Shown here in pieces: positions 35,374 to 43,377 of a stretch of DNA of 44,484 nucleotides. The first letter of the stretch is position 1. The number at the start of each line of letters is the position of its first letter. The notes under the pieces are model-generated. The model was not told the DNA's origin. It did not search any database and saw nothing but the letters and a program-made list of their open reading frames with translations. Origin of the DNA: Selenomonas sp. oral taxon 892 str. F0426 (lineage in GTDB: Bacteria > Bacillota > Negativicutes > Selenomonadales > Selenomonadaceae); contig NZ_KI260548.1 in the NCBI RefSeq assembly GCF_000468035.1, forward strand, positions 1-44,484. Direction: 5' to 3'. A program made the translations under genes and the position numbers.

Positions 35374-36429
35374 TTACTCTCCTCCAAATCCGTAGGTACG
35401 TTTCACCATCAGATAGATGAATGCGGGTGCGCCGACAAGCGCGATGAGAATGCCGATCGGCAGCTCCGTGTGCGGGATAATGACGCGGCAGAGACCATCG
35501 GCGATGACGAGGAAGATCGCGCCCGTGAGCGCCGTCACGGGGATGAGCCGTTTGTGATCGGTACCGACAAGCATTCTGACGACGTGGGGCACGACGAGTC
35601 CGACGAAGCCGATCATGCCGGCAGCAAAGACGGCAAAGCCGACGACAAGCGCACTGACGATGAGATAGCCCTGCCGATAGGGATGGAGGTCGGTGCCGAG
35701 GGTGATCGCGGACTCGTCGCCGAGCAGCATGAGGTTGAGGATACGGCTCTGCGACCAGAAGAAGAGGACCGCAAGAGCTGTGATGCCGCCGATGAGCGCC
35801 ATGTGTTCCCACCGTGCGCCCGCGAGACTGCCCATCATCCAGTAGGTGATGGTCTGAATTCCTTCTTTGTCCTGTGCAAAGTAGATGATAAAGCTCGAGA
35901 ACGCACTGCATACGGCACTGAGCGCCATGCCGCCGAGCAGCAGCTTCATCGCGTTCGCACGTCCGCCGAGGTTCGCGATGAAGAGCACGCCGACGGAGAC
36001 GGCGAACGCCCCGAGAAATGCCGCGATGCCGACGGAATTCTCTCCGAGTGCGGCACCGATCCCGAGCAGAACGGCGGAGGTTGCGCCGAGGGACGCACCC
36101 GCCGAGATGCCGAGAATGTACGGGTCGGCAAGCGGGTTCTTTACGATTGCCTGCATGATGACGCCGCAGGTCGCAAGCCCCGCGCCGATGATCGCTGCGA
36201 GCAGCAGACGCGGCAGACGCAGCAGCCATACAATGTCGTGCACAGGACCCTTGCCTGGCGTCTCAATGGGTGTGCTGCTCTGGAGCTGGTCGAGGATGGC
36301 GGACGCAATGACGCCCGGCGGCAGATCGACCGTCCCGATCGAGAGCGCCCAGAAGAGGGCGGCAATGAGGAGTGTGGAGAGCAGAACGCAGAGAAGCGCC
36401 AGTCCCGCACGCGAAAAGAATGCTTGCAT
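35374..36429 (-). CDS. FecCD/BtuC-family ABC permease
   Basis: A 351-residue permease with about 10 membrane segments: LLRLPRLLLAAIIGAGLATCG (cut), NPLADPYILGISAGASLGA, LLGDESAITLGTDLHPYR (ATPase-coupling loop) and GFVGLVVPHVVRMLVG. A CGGAG site lies eight bases before the ATG. It is the only permease of operon 2 and therefore should act as a homodimer, as BtuC does. The 175 bp between it and the binding-protein gene is filled by a compound hairpin repeat. Confidence 0.92.
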   Translation of the reverse strand: MQAFFSRAGLALLCVLLSTLLIAALFWALSIGTVDLPPGVIASAILDQLQSSTPIETPGKGPVHDIVWLLRLPRLLLAAIIGAGLATCGVIMQAIVKNPLADPYILGISAGASLGATSAVLLGIGAALGENSVGIAAFLGAFAVSVGVLFIANLGGRANAMKLLLGGMALSAVCSAFSSFIIYFAQDKEGIQTITYWMMGSLAGARWEHMALIGGITALAVLFFWSQSRILNLMLLGDESAITLGTDLHPYRQGYLIVSALVVGFAVFAAGMIGFVGLVVPHVVRMLVGTDHKRLIPVTALTGAIFLVIADGLCRVIIPHTELPIGILIALVGAPAFIYLMVKRTYGFGGE

Positions 36430-36454
36430 TGTGATTCTCCGTTCCTATATAGCA

Positions 36455-36600
36455 GCTTCCCCGTCAAAACGGGAAAAGTGCCGAACACAGTGAGGCGATA
36501 GGGCGCTTCTTAGGCATCATCGGAAGGTTCCATGCGTCCGAAGCGCCCCTTCCACCATGCTGCGCATGGTCCTCCTCTCCCGCAGCGGCGGGGGAGGCTT
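36455..36600. repeat. Compound hairpin repeat, copy 1
   Basis: Two modules lie between the binding protein and permease genes. Module 1 (36455-36515) reads AGCTTCCCC...CGGG...GTGAGGCGATAGGG. Module 2 (36546-36600) reads CCTTCCACCATGC...GCATGGTCC then CCTCTCCCG...GGGGGAGGCTT. Both modules recur, in reverse orientation and other order, at 44342-44484, with changed but still pairing arms. Confidence 0.6.
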
Positions 36601-36604
36601 GCAT

Positions 36605-37624
36605 TTACGGCACACGATAAATCTCAGGGTATAGACCATGTGCGAAGATCGTGATCCCGTCATAGGTGCGGATGCCCGCACTGTAGACGGCATAGAGCGG
36701 TACGGTGTAGATGCGGCGCTGCTCCACACAGGAGAGGGAGCGCAGGGCAGGGTTGTCATAGAGACGTGCGGTGATCGTATCCTCGCTCCCGTAGTCGTCC
36801 TCGGTGACGACGAGGAAGAGCGCGTCGGGATCGAGTGTAACGATCTCCTCCATACTGAGACTCTGCCCCTCTGATGCGAGATGATCGACGCCGAGAGCGC
36901 GCATCATATCGCCTGCGAGGGTGTCCGCGCCGTAGGAGCGGATCTCCTTGCCGAGCAGTTCGATGACGAGGGCACGCGGACGCGCTGCACGCGCGGCAGT
37001 CTGCGTCTTGACATAGGTGATCTCTGCCTGCATCTCGTGTACGATCTCTGCGGCGCGCTCCTCCCGCTGGAAGATGCGCCCCATGTTCATGATGTCGCTG
37101 CATTCCTGCGCGATGGTCTTGTTCTGGGTCATGCGCGCCGAGGATGGTGCGATGTAGGTATGTACGCCGCGTCCCTGCCAGAACGCTGTCCCCCGCAGCA
37201 CCTTCGGTGAGAAGGTGGATGACCAGCCGACGATGAGATCGGGCTGCATCATGAGGATTGTCTCCACGTCGAGGTTCTCGAGCGAGGTGTAGGGGATCGC
37301 CTCGTATGCCGCGCGGTATTCTGGGCGGATGTATTTCGCGTCCGGCACGCCCATCCCCGCAACGATCCGATCCCCCATGCCGAGCGCGAGCAGCGTCTCG
37401 ATCGAGTTCTGCCAGACGGCAACCACGCGCTGCGGCGGCTGTTCATAGCGTGCTGAGACAGGTTCGCCCTTTTCGTTGATATTCTCAATCGTAACGGGCG
37501 TATACACCGCATCCGCCTGCTCCGTCATCGCGGGGCGATGCTCGTTCTCGTGTACCTTTACGATGGGACTGCACGCCGTGAGCAGGAGTACGAGGACGGT
37601 GGGGAGTATATATGAAAGTTTCAT
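36605..37624 (-). CDS. Periplasmic corrinoid/iron-complex binding lipoprotein
   Basis: A 339-residue class III binding protein. The signal peptide KLSYILPTVLVLLLTAC ends in a lipobox with Cys18. Two lobes follow: PQRVVAVWQNSIETLLALGMG, QPDLIVGWSSTF, a linker helix and RALVIELLGKE, LDPDALFLVVTEDDYG. The ATG chosen follows AGGAGGAAGG; 13 extra residues from an upstream start would precede the signal peptide and lack a site. Second gene of operon 2, separated from the receptor by a hairpin. It resembles the 24362 product in order of motifs, so the two operons are probably related by old duplication. Confidence 0.87.
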   Translation of the reverse strand: MKLSYILPTVLVLLLTACSPIVKVHENEHRPAMTEQADAVYTPVTIENINEKGEPVSARYEQPPQRVVAVWQNSIETLLALGMGDRIVAGMGVPDAKYIRPEYRAAYEAIPYTSLENLDVETILMMQPDLIVGWSSTFSPKVLRGTAFWQGRGVHTYIAPSSARMTQNKTIAQECSDIMNMGRIFQREERAAEIVHEMQAEITYVKTQTAARAARPRALVIELLGKEIRSYGADTLAGDMMRALGVDHLASEGQSLSMEEIVTLDPDALFLVVTEDDYGSEDTITARLYDNPALRSLSCVEQRRIYTVPLYAVYSAGIRTYDGITIFAHGLYPEIYRVP

Positions 37625-37642
37625 CCTTCCTCCTATAGAAAG

Positions 37643-37678
37643 AGACGCAAGGCATCCTTTCAAAGAATGTCCTGCGTC
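37643..37678 (-). terminator. Intercistronic hairpin after receptor 2
   Basis: GACGCA...CAT pairs with ATG...TGCGTC (12 bp with a wobble and a mismatch), followed by TCTTTC on the minus strand, right after the receptor stop (37696). It can lower expression of the downstream ABC genes, as the hairpin at 27452 may in operon 1. Confidence 0.5.
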
Positions 37679-37695
37679 CTTTCATTTCCGAGCGA

Positions 37696-40152
37696 TTAGA
37701 ACGTGTAGCGTGCGCCGACCATCAAACTGCGGCCGGGCATGGACGAACTGCCGACGCCGTTCCACGCATTGTAGGAAGTCTGGTATGCCTCGTTCGTGAG
37801 GTTGTTCACGGTGATATATCCCGTCAGATCGGGGGTAAAGCTGTAGTTAAAGTTCCAGTCAAGGACGAGGAACTGACTGTCCGTGAATGCCGTGTAGCTG
37901 CATCCCGTGTACCAGTTCATCAGCATTCCCGTATAGATTTTCCCCTTCTCATAGGAGAGATTGAGCGCGTAGTGGTTCTGCGGGCGGAGGCGGTTGATCT
38001 GGGTATTGACGTCGCTGCCGCCCTGATAGCCCCAGTTCGGATCGAGCACCCAGCCCGGTTTCGCCATCCACTTGTCCTGCATATGGGTATAGGAGGCGCT
38101 CATGCTGAAATGCTTGTCAAAGGCATGGTCGAACGTGATGTTAAAGGACTTCTTGTCCTCCTTTGCATTGACCGCCGTGCTCTGGTACTCGCCGTCGGCA
38201 TCGTTCCAGATTGGCAGGGTTGCAATCGCGTTGCCCATGTGCGTCCAGTCGTAGTGGACAGCGAGTGCGGTGTGCTGCGAGAACTCCTTGCGTACGCCGA
38301 GCGTCCATGAGTCGCCGCGCTCATCTTCCAGCGGAGTGTAAAATACACCATCTGTGGAGGTATAGTCGCCCTGACGCAGTGGGCGGAAGCCTTTCGCCCA
38401 GCCGAAATACATGCTGAGCGTATCGTCAAAGAGGTACTCTGTGTTGAGTGCGGGCGTGATAAAGTTCACATTGCCCTTGCCCTGCACATCGTCCCCCGCC
38501 GTTGAGGAGTGATAGCCCGAGTAGTAGGAGTAGCGCAGGGCGGGCGTGAGATCCCAGTTGTCCGTGATGTGGATCTTATCCTGCACATAGGCGATGACGG
38601 AGTCGCGCGCGGTATGACTCTCGGCCAGCGTGCCGTTATTCTTACGCCATTTGTCATAGTTCTTCGCCTTGTCATAGGTGAGGCTTGCGATGACATCGTT
38701 CTTGCCGATTGACTTTGCGTACTGCACCTGGAAGCCGCGGTTGCGCTCCTCATGCCAGCTGGTCGGTTCCTTTGCCGAACCGCCAGTCTTCTCAAGCCAC
38801 TCCTGCACCTTCGCCGGATCGCCGCCCGGGAACGGTGCGAGATGATCCCTGATCCACTGCTTGAGCTCTGCCTGTGTTGCACCTGCCGGGAACCTCGTCC
38901 GATAGTCCTGGACAAGAGCGGCACGCTCCGCATCGCCCCAGACATATTTATCGCGGTCGGCGTAGCGGTGGTTCTGGTCATAGAGGCGGACGAAGCTCTC
39001 CATGCCGTTATCCTTGTCGAACGTCCACTTCAGCTCCCAGTCGTTGTTCTTGAATTTGCTGAAGGAGTTGTAGACTTTGCCGTCGAGGGCATAGAGGTTC
39101 GCATAGCCGGGGTTGCGCGTGTCGCCGGTAAGCGTACGTGCCGGTTTCCATATACCGTCATCCGGGTCGACTGCACCCTTGAGGGCTCGGTTTGTATCCA
39201 GCTGACCGACGGCAGCCCCAAAGATAATGCGCTCCCAGTCGTTCTGATTCCAGTATTTGAGGCGCGGCGTCGAGATCGGGTAGCCGTCCCTGCCCGCCTT
39301 GTAGTTGTACCAGAGCTTGATGCTCTGCTCATCAGAGAGATCCTTATCGAGGCGGATATTAACAGCATCCTCTTTCCAGTTCGAGCCGCCGAGCGTGCCT
39401 GTCTGCCCCGTCTCGCCGTCCACATACTTCGTATCGCCGCTCATATTGCGCGTGACCGTGCCGAAGTAGTGGAACGTCGGATCGTCGTCGAGACTGCCCG
39501 AGAGGGTGAGCGAATAGTTGTGCTTGTGCCACGAACCCGTGGAGAGGTCGAGGGTTCCCTTGTGCTCGACCACGCCCTTGCGCGTGATGATGTTGATGAC
39601 GCCGCCCGTTGCGTCAGGTCCATAGGCGGAGGCCCCGGGCCCCTTGATAACCTCGATCTTATCCACGCTCTCGATGCCGATCATCTGATCGAGGTTCACA
39701 CCTGTGGATTTGCTGCCAGAGGTACTGTTGCTGTTAATACGCGTACTCGTGAGGTTGTCCACACGCCGCCCGTCGATGAGGATGACGACGCGCGAGTCGC
39801 CGTTGATGAGTACGCCGTTGTTGTAGAACTGATAGCCGTACTCGCCGCCGCGGTAGCCCGGGTTCTGGAACGTCACGCCCGGGATGCGCTTGATCGCCTC
39901 CGTGAGATCCGTGTAGTGACGCTTCTCGATCTCCTCGCGCGTGATGACCTTCACGTCGCCGCCCGTGCGGTAGTAGGACTGCTCTGTCACCGTATCGCCG
40001 AACTGATTGATCGTCTGCTCCGCCTCGACCACGATATTGTCGATCGTATAGGACTGCAGATTCTCATCGTGACCTGCAAATGCAGTTCCATACCCCCCCC
40101 CCGTATAGACAAGTGCAGCGAGGATTGCCAGTGTGAGTTGCTTTTTCTTCAA
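37696..40152 (-). CDS. TonB-dependent outer-membrane receptor 2 (BtuB-like, cobalamin-riboswitch controlled)
   Basis: An 818-residue receptor with a signal peptide (KKKQLTLAILAALVYTGGGYG...FAG), a TonB-box-like DNIVVEAEQ, a plug (REEIEKRHYTDLTEAIKRIPG, VVILIDGRRVDN, VDKIEVIKGPGASAYGPDATG cut, GGVINIITRKG) and a long barrel ending LMVGARYTF with terminal Phe. The start is TTG, seven bases after AAGGAGG. The open frame extends 114 codons upstream but crosses the riboswitch and is an artefact. A run of ten G (40102-40093 minus) encodes Thr-Gly-Gly-Gly at residues 17-20, so one-base slippage would break the frame. First gene of a receptor, binding protein, permease, ATPase operon. Confidence 0.9.
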   Translation of the reverse strand: MKKKQLTLAILAALVYTGGGYGTAFAGHDENLQSYTIDNIVVEAEQTINQFGDTVTEQSYYRTGGDVKVITREEIEKRHYTDLTEAIKRIPGVTFQNPGYRGGEYGYQFYNNGVLINGDSRVVILIDGRRVDNLTSTRINSNSTSGSKSTGVNLDQMIGIESVDKIEVIKGPGASAYGPDATGGVINIITRKGVVEHKGTLDLSTGSWHKHNYSLTLSGSLDDDPTFHYFGTVTRNMSGDTKYVDGETGQTGTLGGSNWKEDAVNIRLDKDLSDEQSIKLWYNYKAGRDGYPISTPRLKYWNQNDWERIIFGAAVGQLDTNRALKGAVDPDDGIWKPARTLTGDTRNPGYANLYALDGKVYNSFSKFKNNDWELKWTFDKDNGMESFVRLYDQNHRYADRDKYVWGDAERAALVQDYRTRFPAGATQAELKQWIRDHLAPFPGGDPAKVQEWLEKTGGSAKEPTSWHEERNRGFQVQYAKSIGKNDVIASLTYDKAKNYDKWRKNNGTLAESHTARDSVIAYVQDKIHITDNWDLTPALRYSYYSGYHSSTAGDDVQGKGNVNFITPALNTEYLFDDTLSMYFGWAKGFRPLRQGDYTSTDGVFYTPLEDERGDSWTLGVRKEFSQHTALAVHYDWTHMGNAIATLPIWNDADGEYQSTAVNAKEDKKSFNITFDHAFDKHFSMSASYTHMQDKWMAKPGWVLDPNWGYQGGSDVNTQINRLRPQNHYALNLSYEKGKIYTGMLMNWYTGCSYTAFTDSQFLVLDWNFNYSFTPDLTGYITVNNLTNEAYQTSYNAWNGVGSSSMPGRSLMVGARYTF
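40093..40102 (-). repeat. G10 homopolymer in receptor signal peptide
   Basis: Ten consecutive C on the plus strand (G on the coding strand) inside codons 17-20 of the TTG-started receptor. The frame is open at this length. Such a tract is prone to slipped-strand mispairing. Confidence 0.8.
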
Positions 40153-40202
40153 AATAATTCCTCCTTGATCAGGGCGTTCGCCCTTTCCCATAATACTCTG
40201 CA

Positions 40203-40232
40203 TAAAAAATGGCTTTCCATACGAAGAAAGCC
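40203..40232 (-). terminator. Leader terminator of riboswitch 2
   Basis: GGCTTTC and GAAAGCC (40232-40211 on the minus strand) followed by ATTTTTT, between the aptamer and the receptor start. It suggests transcriptional control by the second riboswitch, unlike riboswitch 1. Confidence 0.7.
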
Positions 40233-40295
40233 GCTGTGCCAAAGGCAAAGTTCCGGCTCCCCTCCCCATCGCTCGTGGATCGTCAGTGAGCATGA

Positions 40296-40463
40296 AACAG
40301 GCAGTTCTCCTGGCTTGGAATCCTCGCGCGGCTGCGTCTTCCCAAGGCATCTTCCTCAGTGACCGTGCCGGATTGCTCCGTGCAGCTCTGCTCTTCCTTA
40401 CAGTGGCGGGACCGCTTCGGCGTTGGACCGAATTCCCTATTAAGCCCCGTGGGGCACCTGTCT
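40296..40463 (-). ncRNA. Cobalamin riboswitch 2
   Basis: On the minus strand: AGGTGCCCC, AATAGGGAATTCGGT, GCGGTCCCGCCACTG and the B12 box GCCAGGAGAACTGCCT, in the order of the cobalamin class. It shares with riboswitch 1 the downstream segment CCACGAGCGATGGGGAG. A terminator hairpin follows at 40203-40232, then about 50 bases to the receptor ribosome binding site. Confidence 0.92.
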
Positions 40464-40495
40464 CATTATTATGCAGTTTTATACAAATTGACATT

Positions 40496-40524
40496 AGTCT
40501 ATTTTATATTTCATCTTTTGTCAA
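40496..40524 (-). promoter_or_regulatory. Promoter of corrinoid-uptake operon 2
   Basis: TTGACA (40524-40519) and TAGACT (40501-40496) 17 bp apart on the minus strand, about 30 bases upstream of the aptamer; the same layout as operon 1. Confidence 0.82.
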
Positions 40525-40585
40525 TCATATATCAACGAAAAATAATTTTTAACTTTTGAACATAGACGGGAAGAGATGCACATGC

Positions 40586-40620
40586 TTGACGAAATCCGCC
40601 GTTTGCAGTAAAATAAGCAT
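40586..40620 (+). promoter_or_regulatory. Antisense RNA promoter (copy C of the repeated promoter)
   Basis: TTGACG (40586-40591), 17 bp, TAAAAT (40609-40614), then AAGCATAG. It points into the 3' end of the toxin mRNA from the opposite strand. Confidence 0.65.
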
Positions 40621-40711
40621 AGAAAAAGGGCACTGCCGCTCAGCGGTTGCCCCTCATACATGCGAGAAATTCCCCGCCTATTGTTTTAGGGACGCAAGGC
40701 GGGGCTTTCTC
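40621..40711 (+). ncRNA. Putative antisense RNA (antitoxin) of a type I system
   Basis: An RNA started near 40621 would run against the 3' part of the toxin transcript. It contains the hairpin GGGCA...TGCCC (40628-40652) and could end at a second hairpin, GAGAAA..CCCCGCC with GGCGGGG.TTTCTC (40664-40710). It stops just before or within the end of the peptide frame, as in txpA/RatA-type systems where antisense pairing is at the mRNA 3' ends. Confidence 0.55.
40623..40652 (-). terminator. Toxin mRNA terminator
   Basis: On the minus strand GGGCA and CCGC pair with GCGG and TGCCC, followed by TTTTTCT. It ends the toxin transcript about 60 bases after the peptide stop codon. Confidence 0.7.
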
Positions 40712-40713
40712 AT

Positions 40714-40782
40714 TTATCGTTTAACGGATAAGATTAAGATGGTAAACACAACGAGAAACGTCAAGAACTCATAGGTTTCCAT
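40714..40782 (-). CDS. Small hydrophobic peptide, putative type I toxin
   Basis: A 22-residue peptide beginning METYEFLTFL and ending SVKR, with one hydrophobic stretch (residues 6-19: Phe, Leu, Val, Ile) and a basic C-terminus. The size, topology and polar METYE start recall holin-like/type I toxins of Firmicutes that damage the inner membrane. The ribosome binding site GGGGGG is locked in CCCCC-GAAA-GGGGG just upstream. It has a near-consensus promoter, its own terminator and an opposing RNA promoter. The peptide is too short to identify by homology by eye; the locus architecture carries the call. Confidence 0.65.
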   Translation of the reverse strand: METYEFLTFLVVFTILILSVKR

Positions 40783-40787
40783 ACAGA

Positions 40788-40804
40788 TCCCCCCTTTCGG
40801 GGGC
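40788..40804 (-). promoter_or_regulatory. Hairpin masking the toxin ribosome binding site
   Basis: GCCCCCGAAAGGGGGG on the minus strand: a 5-bp GC stem with a GAAA tetraloop includes the Shine-Dalgarno bases seven bases before ATG. Known type I toxin mRNAs often hide this site until processed. Confidence 0.7.
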
Positions 40805-40838
40805 TGAGTTGCCACTGCGCCTATCAGTGCCTTTTCTC

Positions 40839-40867
40839 ATTATAACAAACGAACGTATGTTTTGCAA
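40839..40867 (-). promoter_or_regulatory. Toxin mRNA promoter
   Basis: TTGCAA (40867-40862), 17 bp, perfect TATAAT (40844-40839) on the minus strand. Transcription would start near 40832, giving a 50-base structured leader. Confidence 0.75.
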
Positions 40868-40880
40868 GGAGAACACCAAT

Positions 40881-41357
40881 ATGATCATCTCTTGGGACGA
40901 ATACTTCATGGGCGTGGCGATCTTCTCTGCCTACCGCAGCAAGGATCCGCACACGCAGGTCGGCGCGTGCATCGTCAACGAGGACAAGCACATCGTCGGC
41001 GTCGGCTACAACGGCATGCCGAACGGCTGCGACGATCGCGAGTATCCGTGGGGGCGGACGGGTGAGTTCGCTGAGCAGAAATATCCCTACGTCGTGCACG
41101 CCGAGCTGAACGCCATTCTCAATGCGAGCACGTCACTGAAAGGCTGCCGTATATACGTATCCCTCTTTCCGTGCAACGAATGCTGCAAGGCGATCATTCA
41201 GAGCGGTATCCGCGAGGTCGTCTACCTCTCGGACAAGTATGCTGCGACCGAGGCGACGAAGATCTCAAAGCGCATGTTCGACTCTGCCGGCGTCCGCTGG
41301 CGCCGCATGGAGACCGACCTCGGCGAGGTTCCGGTGAATTTCGCGGTAAAAGAATAA
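40881..41357 (+). CDS. dCMP deaminase (deoxycytidylate deaminase family)
   Basis: A 158-residue zinc-dependent deaminase. The HAE motif (His73, Glu75) is in YVVHAELNAIL, and PCNEC gives Cys98 and Cys101. The segment GVGYNGMPNGCDD near residue 40 is typical of dCMP deaminases of the ComEB type. It converts dCMP to dUMP for thymidylate synthesis. The ATG chosen follows AAGGAG by nine bases; 24 extra codons upstream would overlap the toxin promoter and have no site. The divergent toxin promoter's -35 abuts this ribosome binding site. Confidence 0.93.
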   Translation: MIISWDEYFMGVAIFSAYRSKDPHTQVGACIVNEDKHIVGVGYNGMPNGCDDREYPWGRTGEFAEQKYPYVVHAELNAILNASTSLKGCRIYVSLFPCNECCKAIIQSGIREVVYLSDKYAATEATKISKRMFDSAGVRWRRMETDLGEVPVNFAVKE

Positions 41358-41360
41358 CAT

Positions 41361-41388
41361 AGGAATCGCTGCGTCTATCAGTGCTTCC
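41361..41388. repeat. Remnant carrying both tips of the MITE-like element
   Basis: AGGAATCGCTG, four bases, then TATCAGTGCTTCC. These equal the two outer ends of the 5502-5670 element in reverse orientation, including the bases at which its two ends differ. It lies between dCMP deaminase and mnmG. A plain imperfect hairpin is the alternative. Confidence 0.4.
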
Positions 41389-41424
41389 CACAATCTATGA
41401 GATCAAAACAAAGGGAATTGTTAC

Positions 41425-43338
41425 GTGAACGACACTACAAATTATGACATCATCGTGATCGGTGCGGGTCATGCGGGCGTTGAGGCGGCACTCGCTGCTG
41501 CGCGCATGGGACAGCGCACACTCATTGTCACACTTTCACTGGACAACATCGCTATGCTGCCCTGTAATCCGTCCATCGGCGGCCCAGGCAAGAGCCACCT
41601 CGTCCGTGAGATCGACGCGCTCGGCGGTGAGATGGGGATCGCGGCGGATCGCGCGAGTATTCAGCGGCGCCTTCTCAACACGGGCAAGGGACCTGCCGTC
41701 CATTCGCTGCGCATGCAGGCGGATAAATTCCTCTATCAGCGCATCATGAAAGAAACGGTCGAGAATACAGACAATCTTGACGTGCGCCAGCTGCTCGTGA
41801 CGGAACTTCTCGTCGAGGAGACGAGCGCGGGCAAGCGCGTCACAGGCGTCCTCTGTGAGACGGGGGAGCGCCTCACGGCGCACGTCGTCATTATCGCCAC
41901 GGGGACGTATCTGCGCGGGCGCATCATCCTCGGCGAGACCATCTACGACAGCGGCCCGAACGGACAGCGCCCCGCGATGGCACTCTCGGATTCGCTCCGC
42001 TCGCTCGGGCTGAAACTCATGCGCTTTAAGACGGGGACACCCGCGCGCGTTGACCGCCGCACCATCGACTTTGCAAAGACGGCTGTGCAGGCAGGCGACC
42101 CGACCGCCCCCGCTTTTTCCTTTTTGACCGAGGAGATGCCCGCCGAGCAGACGCCCTGCTACCTCACCTATACAAACGAGGCGACGCATGAGGTCATTCG
42201 CGCGAACCTCCACCGCGCACCGATGGCAAACGGCGTCATCGAGGGGGTGGGACCGCGCTACTGCCCGTCCGTCGAGACGAAGATTGCGCGCTTTCCGGAC
42301 AAGGAGCGGCATCAGCTCTTTCTCGAGCCTGAGGGGCTGCATACGAATGAAATATATGTGCAGGGTATGTCCACCAGCCTGCCAACGGATGTGCAGGAGG
42401 CATTCCTCACGACAATACCAGGACTCGAACACGCACGCATCATGCGGCCTGGCTACGCCATCGAGTACGACTGCCTCGACCCCTTGCAGCTCGCTCCGAC
42501 CCTCGCTGTGAAGAACATTGCGGGACTCTACTCCGCAGGGCAGTCGAACGGCACGAGCGGCTATGAGGAGGCGGCGGCGCAGGGACTCATCGCAGGCATC
42601 AACGCCGCGCGTGAAATCACAGGGGAGGAGCCGCTTGTACTGCGCCGCAGCGACGGCTACATCGGCGTCCTCATCGACGATCTCGTCACCAAGGGGACGG
42701 ACGAGCCGTACCGCATGATGACGAGCCGCGCCGAGTACCGCCTCATCCTGCGGCAGGACAATGCCGATCTGCGGCTCACCCCCATCGGGCGCGCCGCCCA
42801 TCTTGTCACGGACGAACGCTGGACACGCTTTGTTGCAAAGCGGGACGCCATCGAGGCGGCGCTTGCCCTCCTAAAGGAGCGGCGTCTCAGCCCGAGCGCG
42901 GAGACCGAAACGCGACTGGCGGAGGCGGGGATCAGCCCCCTGCGCGTTCCCATGACCCTCTTTGCCCTCCTCTCACGCGAGGGAGACTATCGCCGTCTCG
43001 CCGCCCTCTTTGACCTGCCTGTCCTTGCAGACGACGTCAGAGAAGAAGTCGAGATAATGGCGCGCTATGACGGCTACCTCCGAAAACAGGAGGAGCAGAT
43101 CGCGCGTATGGAACGCCTTGAGAGCCGCCGTATCCCAGAGACCCTCGACTATGCGGCGATCACCAGCCTGCGCCTCGAGGCGGCGGAGAAACTCGCCGCC
43201 ATCCGTCCTCGCTCCATCGGGCAGGCATCCCGCATCAGCGGCGTCTCGCCCGCCGACATCTCCGTCCTCCTCGTCTACCTCGAAAAGGAGCGTCGCTCAC
43301 ACGGCGGCGAGACCGACGGCGCGCAAAGATTTTCTTGA
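41425..43338 (+). CDS. mnmG: tRNA uridine-5-carboxymethylaminomethyl modification enzyme MnmG
   Basis: Full-length MnmG (637 residues). The FAD motif GAGHAG is at 13-18. CNPSIGGPGKSHLVREIDALGG (cut), the RLLNTGKGPAV region, RPGYAIEYD, GLYSAGQSNGTSGYEEAAAQG (cut) and the C-terminal SRISGVSPADISVLLVYL are all in place. It works with MnmE on wobble uridine of tRNA. It starts with GTG after AAGGGA. Unusually it is not next to mnmE (11248). It runs rightward from the DnaA-box cluster about 8 kb away and is followed by tRNA-Gly. Confidence 0.97.
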   Translation: MNDTTNYDIIVIGAGHAGVEAALAAARMGQRTLIVTLSLDNIAMLPCNPSIGGPGKSHLVREIDALGGEMGIAADRASIQRRLLNTGKGPAVHSLRMQADKFLYQRIMKETVENTDNLDVRQLLVTELLVEETSAGKRVTGVLCETGERLTAHVVIIATGTYLRGRIILGETIYDSGPNGQRPAMALSDSLRSLGLKLMRFKTGTPARVDRRTIDFAKTAVQAGDPTAPAFSFLTEEMPAEQTPCYLTYTNEATHEVIRANLHRAPMANGVIEGVGPRYCPSVETKIARFPDKERHQLFLEPEGLHTNEIYVQGMSTSLPTDVQEAFLTTIPGLEHARIMRPGYAIEYDCLDPLQLAPTLAVKNIAGLYSAGQSNGTSGYEEAAAQGLIAGINAAREITGEEPLVLRRSDGYIGVLIDDLVTKGTDEPYRMMTSRAEYRLILRQDNADLRLTPIGRAAHLVTDERWTRFVAKRDAIEAALALLKERRLSPSAETETRLAEAGISPLRVPMTLFALLSREGDYRRLAALFDLPVLADDVREEVEIMARYDGYLRKQEEQIARMERLESRRIPETLDYAAITSLRLEAAEKLAAIRPRSIGQASRISGVSPADISVLLVYLEKERRSHGGETDGAQRFS

Positions 43339-43365
43339 CACAGCGCCTGCAGATACGCTATACTA
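43336..43365 (+). promoter_or_regulatory. tRNA-Gly promoter
   Basis: TTGACA (about 43335-43340) and TATACT (about 43359-43364), 18 bp apart, overlapping the end of mnmG, about 14 bases before the tRNA. Confidence 0.7.
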
Positions 43366-43377
43366 ATCACCGTATTT

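Noticed and set aside
38752-40362. 536-codon open frame opposite receptor 2
   Set aside because: It runs antisense through the receptor and into the riboswitch, with no recognisable motif.
40153-40494. Open frame extending receptor 2 by 114 codons at its N-terminus
   Set aside because: It crosses the cobalamin riboswitch and the leader terminator, lacks a ribosome binding site and would bury the signal peptide. The TTG at 40152 has AAGGAGG at the right distance.
41536-42801. 421-codon open frame opposite mnmG
   Set aside because: A shadow of the mnmG coding frame; no motifs.
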